17,588 nucleotides of DNA, from contig CAZCRG010000029.1 in the NCBI GenBank assembly GCA_964501105.1, forward strand, positions 1-17,588. Reading direction: 5' to 3'. The stretch's first letter is position 1; the number at the start of each line of letters is the position of its first letter. Both the position numbers and the translations under genes were made by a program. The notes beneath the pieces are model-generated. The model worked only from the letters and a program-made list of their open reading frames with translations, was not told the DNA's origin and ran no database searches. Shown here piece by piece: positions 14,602-17,588 of this stretch. This DNA is from BMS3B sp964501105 (GTDB taxonomy: Archaea; Hydrothermarchaeota; Hydrothermarchaeia; Hydrothermarchaeales; BMS3B).

Positions 14602-15180
14602 CTACCAGAAGTTGCCTCTGTAATGTCCTGTTATGGGACAGCCAAGGCAGCGCTCTGATTTGTAGTAGGGGCAGCTGTCGCATTTCCCCTCTGAGCCACA
14701 GGGAGGTTTATCCTGCTGCTCAAAGGTCATTCTCACAGGGAAAATAAGGTCATCACTGGAGGTAATCAGAACATTCATCTCGACATCGCTTACATTGGGA
14801 TTTGACCTCAGATGCCTGTCCACTATTGCTTCAAGAGTTGATATATCCTCACCAACAAGGAAAAGGCAGAGATTGTTTTTCCCTGATACTATAAGCCCGT
14901 TGAGAAAATATGGACACCCCCTGAAGCTGTCAAGAACCTCTGCAGTATTTTTTGCTGTCAGGTCAACTTTTGCTAAGTAGAGTCCAACTTTTTTAAAATT
15001 CATTCCAATTAGGAAGGAAACTGCACCCTTGTTTTTGAGCTTTCTAAGTCTTACACCTACACTGGGCTGAGATATACCCACCTTTTCTGCAATATCACTT
15101 TGTGAAATGTCAGGCTTCTCCTTGAGAAGTGAAATAATCATTCTATCTTTCTCATCCAAATCAAGATACTCCTTTGGCAT
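14602..15180 (-). CDS. Lrp/AsnC-family regulator with five-cysteine C-terminal tail
   Basis: A 192-residue protein. Residues ~7-55 are the Lrp helix-turn-helix (DEKDRMIISLLKEKPDISQSDIAEKVGISQPSVGVRLRKLKNKG). Residues ~57-140 are an RAM/AsnC-like ligand-binding fold (GLYLAKVDL, SGKNNLCLFLVGEDI, VSDVEMNVLITS). A C-terminal extension contains C161, C167, C170, C178 and C181, the last two in CLGCPITGHYRGNFW. Standard Lrp proteins end near residue 150, so the tail is an added metal or Fe-S site, or a redox switch. It is near cdhC and divergent from the DUF123 gene across a 101-base A/T-rich spacer. A control role over cdhC is suggested by proximity only. The ATG has an aggtgtt site upstream. Confidence 0.85.
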   Translation of the reverse strand: MPKEYLDLDEKDRMIISLLKEKPDISQSDIAEKVGISQPSVGVRLRKLKNKGAVSFLIGMNFKKVGLYLAKVDLTAKNTAEVLDSFRGCPYFLNGLIVSGKNNLCLFLVGEDISTLEAIVDRHLRSNPNVSDVEMNVLITSSDDLIFPVRMTFEQQDKPPCGSEGKCDSCPYYKSERCLGCPITGHYRGNFW

Positions 15181-15281
15181 AGCTCTAACACCTTTTATTT
15201 TCTGTTTATTATATTATATCTTATAGCCAATATAAATCTTTCTGATATATTTTATTAATGTAAATTTTCATATTATCCATA
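15181..15281. promoter_or_regulatory. Divergent A/T-rich promoter region, Lrp gene / DUF123 gene
   Basis: Very A/T-rich spacer. For the plus strand, tttattaa (15250-15257) is centred about 28 bases before GTG 15282, consistent with leaderless translation. For the minus strand, tttatatt near 15231-15238 or atataata near 15212-15219 may serve the Lrp gene. No clean long palindrome typical of an Lrp site is seen. Confidence 0.4.
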
Positions 15282-15719
15282 GTGAAGGGTACTTACTTAC
15301 TACTACTGAGACTGAAAAATGATAGAGAGCTAAAAATTGGAAAGCTTGGTTTTTTCAGCTTCAGGAGGGGTTATTACTGTTATACTGGCTCAGCCCTTTC
15401 AGGCTTGGAGGCAAGACTGAAACGTCACCTCAGAAAAGATAAGAAAAAGAGATGGCATATAGATTATCTCAGAGAAGAGACTGTCCCTGAGGGTACCTTT
15501 ATCTTTATTTCAGAAGAAAGGCTTGAATGCAGAATTAATGAAATTGTGGCTTCCTTAGCTGACTCTCAGCCTGTTAGAGGCTTTGGCTCAAGCGACTGCT
15601 CCTGCTTTTCCCACCTGAGCTATTTCTCTCAAAATCCCATAAAAAAGCTTACTCACTCTTTAAGGAGATTCTCAAGGGAATCAAATCTCACCTTAAGGTT
15701 TGAGAGGTTCATGGAGTAG
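15282..15719 (+). CDS. DUF123 protein, GIY-YIG nuclease-like
   Basis: A 145-residue protein with the full DUF123 signature: KGTYLLLL (2-9), the GIY-YIG-like pair RRGYYCYTGSALSGLEARLKRHLR (28-51), WHIDYL (58-63) and GFGSSDCSCFSHLSYF (100-115). DUF123 is a GIY-YIG-related archaeal domain, sometimes fused to endonuclease III, and presumed to act on DNA. The start is GTG 15282, where family homology begins. The ~30 residues after HLSYF extend past the usual end of the family, and their coding sequence overlaps the 3' end of the aconitase X gene by 67 bases on the opposite strand. Both coding ends look intact. Confidence 0.85.
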   Translation: MKGTYLLLLRLKNDRELKIGKLGFFSFRRGYYCYTGSALSGLEARLKRHLRKDKKKRWHIDYLREETVPEGTFIFISEERLECRINEIVASLADSQPVRGFGSSDCSCFSHLSYFSQNPIKKLTHSLRRFSRESNLTLRFERFME

Positions 15720-16792
15720 AAGGCAGCCTTGGCGGAGTTTACCCCTATACTCTTGATACCCATCTTTTCAAGAGGCGAGACTACCATGCAGGTATCTGCT
15801 ATTAGCTTTATATTTTCATTGTCTATCCTATCCTTAAAGAGCTCCTTCAGGTGCTTTGAAGTGAAAACCCAGACTTCTTTCTTTGGCTTTGCCTTGATTA
15901 CCTCCAAAATTTCAGCTATACCAGCATGGGGACAGCCCACAGCAATAACATCCACATCCTCTGTACTGTTGAGCTCCTCATAGGCTTCAGAGATCTCCTT
16001 GGGTGTTATTTCAACCTTTTCAACCTTATCGAGAGAGTAGGAAGAGGCCTCCGGGGTAACATTGTGATAGTGGAACATGGACACCTGTCCTGTGGCGAGG
16101 GCTGCACCAAGAGTTTTAAGGTTCTCAGCTCTTGGCTTCTTGCGTATTCTGAAGTAGGGTATTCCCTCATAGTTCTGCCCTATATAGTAGCCCAGAGCAC
16201 CAAAATCTGCTTCATTGAGAATTGGAGATTCAACTTCAACAAGTACTGTTGGAGCTCTATTCTCAGTAAGATGGAGTCCATATTCAGGTACCTTTCCTAC
16301 TAATGCAGCCGAAAGGGCTGAAAGAGCACTCTCCCTATTTGTCCTTGCTCCAAGAACAGAGTTGGCATAGATAACTGCACTGGACTCAGCCCAGGCAATG
16401 TGCTCTCCCATCCTTGGCAGGTTCCCCGCATAATAAGGCGTGCAGGTGCAGGAAGGCAAAATTCCCATTTTTGTATAAGCTTCAATAATCTCCTTCTGCT
16501 TCTCCATAAAGTCCTCAGGAAATTCCAGCTCTGATGTGAAGTCCACTCCTGCAGGATTAAGTGTAGAGGGGACCTTGACCTTTACTCCAGTTTCAGCCAT
16601 ATCCCTTAGAAACTCTAAACCAGCATCACCTATAGTCTTGTAAGAGACACCTGAAACCTGGGCACTTGTTATGGGTATAAGTCTTTTGGCGTTGTGAATC
16701 TCGGCGAGGGCAATTAATATCTCAAGGGCCTTTTTCATTCCATCCCCTTCTCTGCCCTTGAGTATATCCCTCTCACGCTTTCCAAGTTCCAT
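15653..16792 (-). CDS. Aconitase X large subunit, likely phosphomevalonate dehydratase large subunit
   Basis: A 379-residue member of the aconitase X catalytic-domain family (formerly DUF521). Family marks: ITSAQVSGVSYKTIGDAG (41-58), ILPSCTCTPYY with C115 and C117, GARTNRESALSAL (148-160), VGCPHAG with C287, ADTCMVVSPLEKMG with C335, and a terminal NSAKAAFYS...LKVRFDSL. The cluster-binding cysteines must be among these. In archaea the large and small subunits together dehydrate mevalonate 5-phosphate to trans-anhydromevalonate 5-phosphate, the step before the UbiD-family decarboxylase coded at 7664-8938. The small subunit is not in the window. Some bacterial relatives act on cis-3-hydroxyproline; the context argues against that. 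ATG 16792 has a ggaggc site. It is divergent from an IscA-like gene. Confidence 0.88.
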   Translation of the reverse strand: MELGKRERDILKGREGDGMKKALEILIALAEIHNAKRLIPITSAQVSGVSYKTIGDAGLEFLRDMAETGVKVKVPSTLNPAGVDFTSELEFPEDFMEKQKEIIEAYTKMGILPSCTCTPYYAGNLPRMGEHIAWAESSAVIYANSVLGARTNRESALSALSAALVGKVPEYGLHLTENRAPTVLVEVESPILNEADFGALGYYIGQNYEGIPYFRIRKKPRAENLKTLGAALATGQVSMFHYHNVTPEASSYSLDKVEKVEITPKEISEAYEELNSTEDVDVIAVGCPHAGIAEILEVIKAKPKKEVWVFTSKHLKELFKDRIDNENIKLIADTCMVVSPLEKMGIKSIGVNSAKAAFYSMNLSNLKVRFDSLENLLKE

Positions 16793-16882
16793 ATTAACGC
16801 CTCCAATAGCTGGAGAAAGTTAACATATTATATATTTAATTTAAGATGGCATTATAAACCACCATAAAGTCTGGTGATACAA
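16793..16882. promoter_or_regulatory. Divergent promoter region, aconitase X / IscA-like
   Basis: The 90-base spacer holds ttatatattta near 16828-16838, positioned to start the plus-strand transcript near 16858, and tttataat (minus strand, 16851-16858), positioned to start the minus transcript near 16830. The two start regions overlap, so the genes could be co-controlled. Shine-Dalgarno sites are ggtgat (16873-16878) on the plus strand and ggaggc before 16792 on the minus strand. Confidence 0.45.
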
Positions 16883-17209
16883 ATGGTATTGGTTACAGAT
16901 AGAGCCGCTGAAGAACTGAAAAAAATACTAAAATCTGAAAATAAGGAAGAATATGGGATAAAGCTTTATATCTCAGGCATTGGATGTCATGGACCAAGTT
17001 ATGGTATGGCACTGGCAGAAAAGGCTGAAGAAGACGAGAAGGTTATAACCTCCAATGGAATTAAACTCTTTCTTACAGAGCAGATTGAAGCTTATCTTGA
17101 AGGCTTTGAGCTGGACTTTGTCGAGACAGAGTACGGCGCAGGCTTTACAATATATAATCCCAATGAAGTGCATAGCTCCTGTGATTCAGGTTGCTCTTCA
17201 TGCCACTAA
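16883..17209 (+). CDS. IscA/HesB-like iron-sulfur protein
   Basis: A 108-residue protein of the IscA/HesB fold. GIGCHGPSYGMAL (33-44) holds Cys35, the position of the first IscA cysteine, and the C-terminus ends C100-x3-C104-x2-C107-H instead of the canonical C-G-C. Such proteins carry or deliver Fe-S clusters. ATG 16883 is chosen: ggtgat lies four bases upstream, and the GTG at 16874 is itself part of that site. The final CSSCH looks like a heme c motif, but there is no signal peptide, so the cysteines are better read as metal or cluster ligands. It is divergent from the aconitase X gene, whose product needs an Fe-S cluster, so a maturation role is plausible but inferred. Confidence 0.8.
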   Translation: MVLVTDRAAEELKKILKSENKEEYGIKLYISGIGCHGPSYGMALAEKAEEDEKVITSNGIKLFLTEQIEAYLEGFELDFVETEYGAGFTIYNPNEVHSSCDSGCSSCH

Positions 17210-17500
17210 GTGGCTTGATTTTTTAATTTTTTGAATAAGCAGAGCATAAAATTATTAATAATCTCAGTAAGTGCATATCGGGAAAATAGGTTCTTGTAGT
17301 AAGACTGCTTTATTAGGGCTGCTTTATATTGTTTAATTGTAATGGAAGATAGCTCTCCTGACTCAATTTATGAGACATTATCACGTTACCTATAAATACT
17401 GGTAAATTAAACTACTGGAGTAACAATAAAACCTGCCATATATTTTAACTGCTGGCGAATAATAAAAATATACAATTACATACAATTTGGAGGAGTATAT
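17210..17500. other. Intergenic stretch without a gene
   Basis: No convincing gene. T-runs at 17219-17232 look like a terminator of the IscA-like gene. A TATA-like tataaata (17391-17398) could start a leader transcript for the gene at 17501; a closer aaaatata at 17465-17472 would place the start inside the Shine-Dalgarno site and is less likely. A 9-bp ctgctttat repeat recurs at 17305 and 17319. Confidence 0.45.
17219..17232 (+). terminator. T-rich terminator after IscA-like gene
   Basis: Two runs of six T separated by AA begin 10 bases after the stop codon at 17209. T-rich tracts without a hairpin are typical archaeal terminators. Confidence 0.45.
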
Positions 17501-17588
17501 ATGAATATTGGTGTAATTGGTGTTGGATATATGGGAAGAAACCATACCAGGGTCTTATCTGAAATGGGTGTACTTTCCTCTATATGTG
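17501..17588 (+). CDS. Gfo/Idh/MocA family oxidoreductase (N-terminal fragment)
   Basis: Only the first 29 residues are in the window. They begin MNIGVIGVGYMGRNHTRVL, the NAD(P)-binding G-x-G-x-x-G-x-N-H motif of Gfo/Idh/MocA dehydrogenases. Related archaeal genes often encode UDP-N-acetylglucosamine 3-dehydrogenase or other nucleotide-sugar oxidoreductases, but the fragment is too short to choose. ATG 17501 is supported by ggaggag at 17489-17495. The gene runs off the right edge. Confidence 0.75.
   Translation, partial: MNIGVIGVGYMGRNHTRVLSEMGVLSSIC

Noticed and set aside
17195..17209. CSSCH at the end of the IscA-like protein as a heme c site
   Set aside because: The protein has no signal peptide and has an IscA fold, so it stays in the cytoplasm where heme c is not attached.
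17342..17395. 17-residue open frame in the right-hand intergenic stretch
   Set aside because: Too short, no ribosome site, and its end coincides with a TATA-like box.
1..17588. tRNA or rRNA genes, insertion sequence transposases
   Set aside because: No tRNA cloverleaf with TTCRA arm, rRNA-like sequence or transposase-like protein was recognised on either strand.

Overview
The window reads as archaeal chromosome. The Shine-Dalgarno sites are of the GGTGAT/GGAGG type, TATA boxes often sit about 25 bases before a start codon (leaderless genes), and the gene content includes an archaeal-type acetyl-CoA synthase beta subunit (CdhC), the archaeal aconitase-X/UbiD mevalonate pathway, a class II HMG-CoA reductase and a DUF123 nuclease-like protein. 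CdhC implies a carbon monoxide dehydrogenase/acetyl-CoA synthase (Wood-Ljungdahl) metabolism, so a strict anaerobe. A triheme surface cytochrome and class II HMG-CoA reductase would fit an Archaeoglobi-like or uncultured euryarchaeal lineage, but the sequence alone does not fix the taxon.

Layout. 1-4172: a very large secreted or surface protein (beta-helix, six Ig-like modules, C-terminal cell-surface domain) that lacks its N-terminus; the first ~100 bases look foreign to it. 4403-7016: a 2.6-kb cassette bounded by two copies of a 27-bp direct repeat whose ends resemble archaeal CRISPR repeats. It carries two divergent ribbon-helix-helix regulators, a triheme cytochrome c with CARDB-like and PEGA modules and a membrane anchor, and a membrane PH-domain protein. 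7125-11604: a tight five-gene operon, ubiX - UbiD-family decarboxylase - HMG-CoA reductase - 2[4Fe-4S] ferredoxin - phytoene-dehydrogenase-like flavoprotein, preceded by a TATA box and a tandem 23-bp repeat. 11601-12962: DUF72 protein and a phosphoribosyltransferase, divergent. 13013-15180: cdhC, a small coiled protein and an Lrp/AsnC regulator with a five-cysteine tail. 15282-17209: DUF123 protein, aconitase X large subunit (phosphomevalonate dehydratase) overlapping it tail to tail, and a divergent IscA-like Fe-S protein. 17501-end: the start of a Gfo/Idh/MocA oxidoreductase.

How it works together. HMG-CoA reductase makes mevalonate. After phosphorylation elsewhere, the aconitase X enzyme (15653-16792, minus) would dehydrate mevalonate 5-phosphate, and the UbiD-family enzyme, with prenylated FMN from UbiX, would decarboxylate the product to isopentenyl phosphate. 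The ferredoxin and flavoprotein that follow in the same operon suggest a later isoprenoid redox step such as saturation of prenyl chains. The aconitase X small subunit is not in the window.

The points most worth a second look are the CRISPR-repeat-like pair flanking the cytochrome cassette, the ferredoxin/flavoprotein pair attached to the mevalonate operon, the triheme surface protein, and the cysteine-tailed Lrp regulator beside cdhC.
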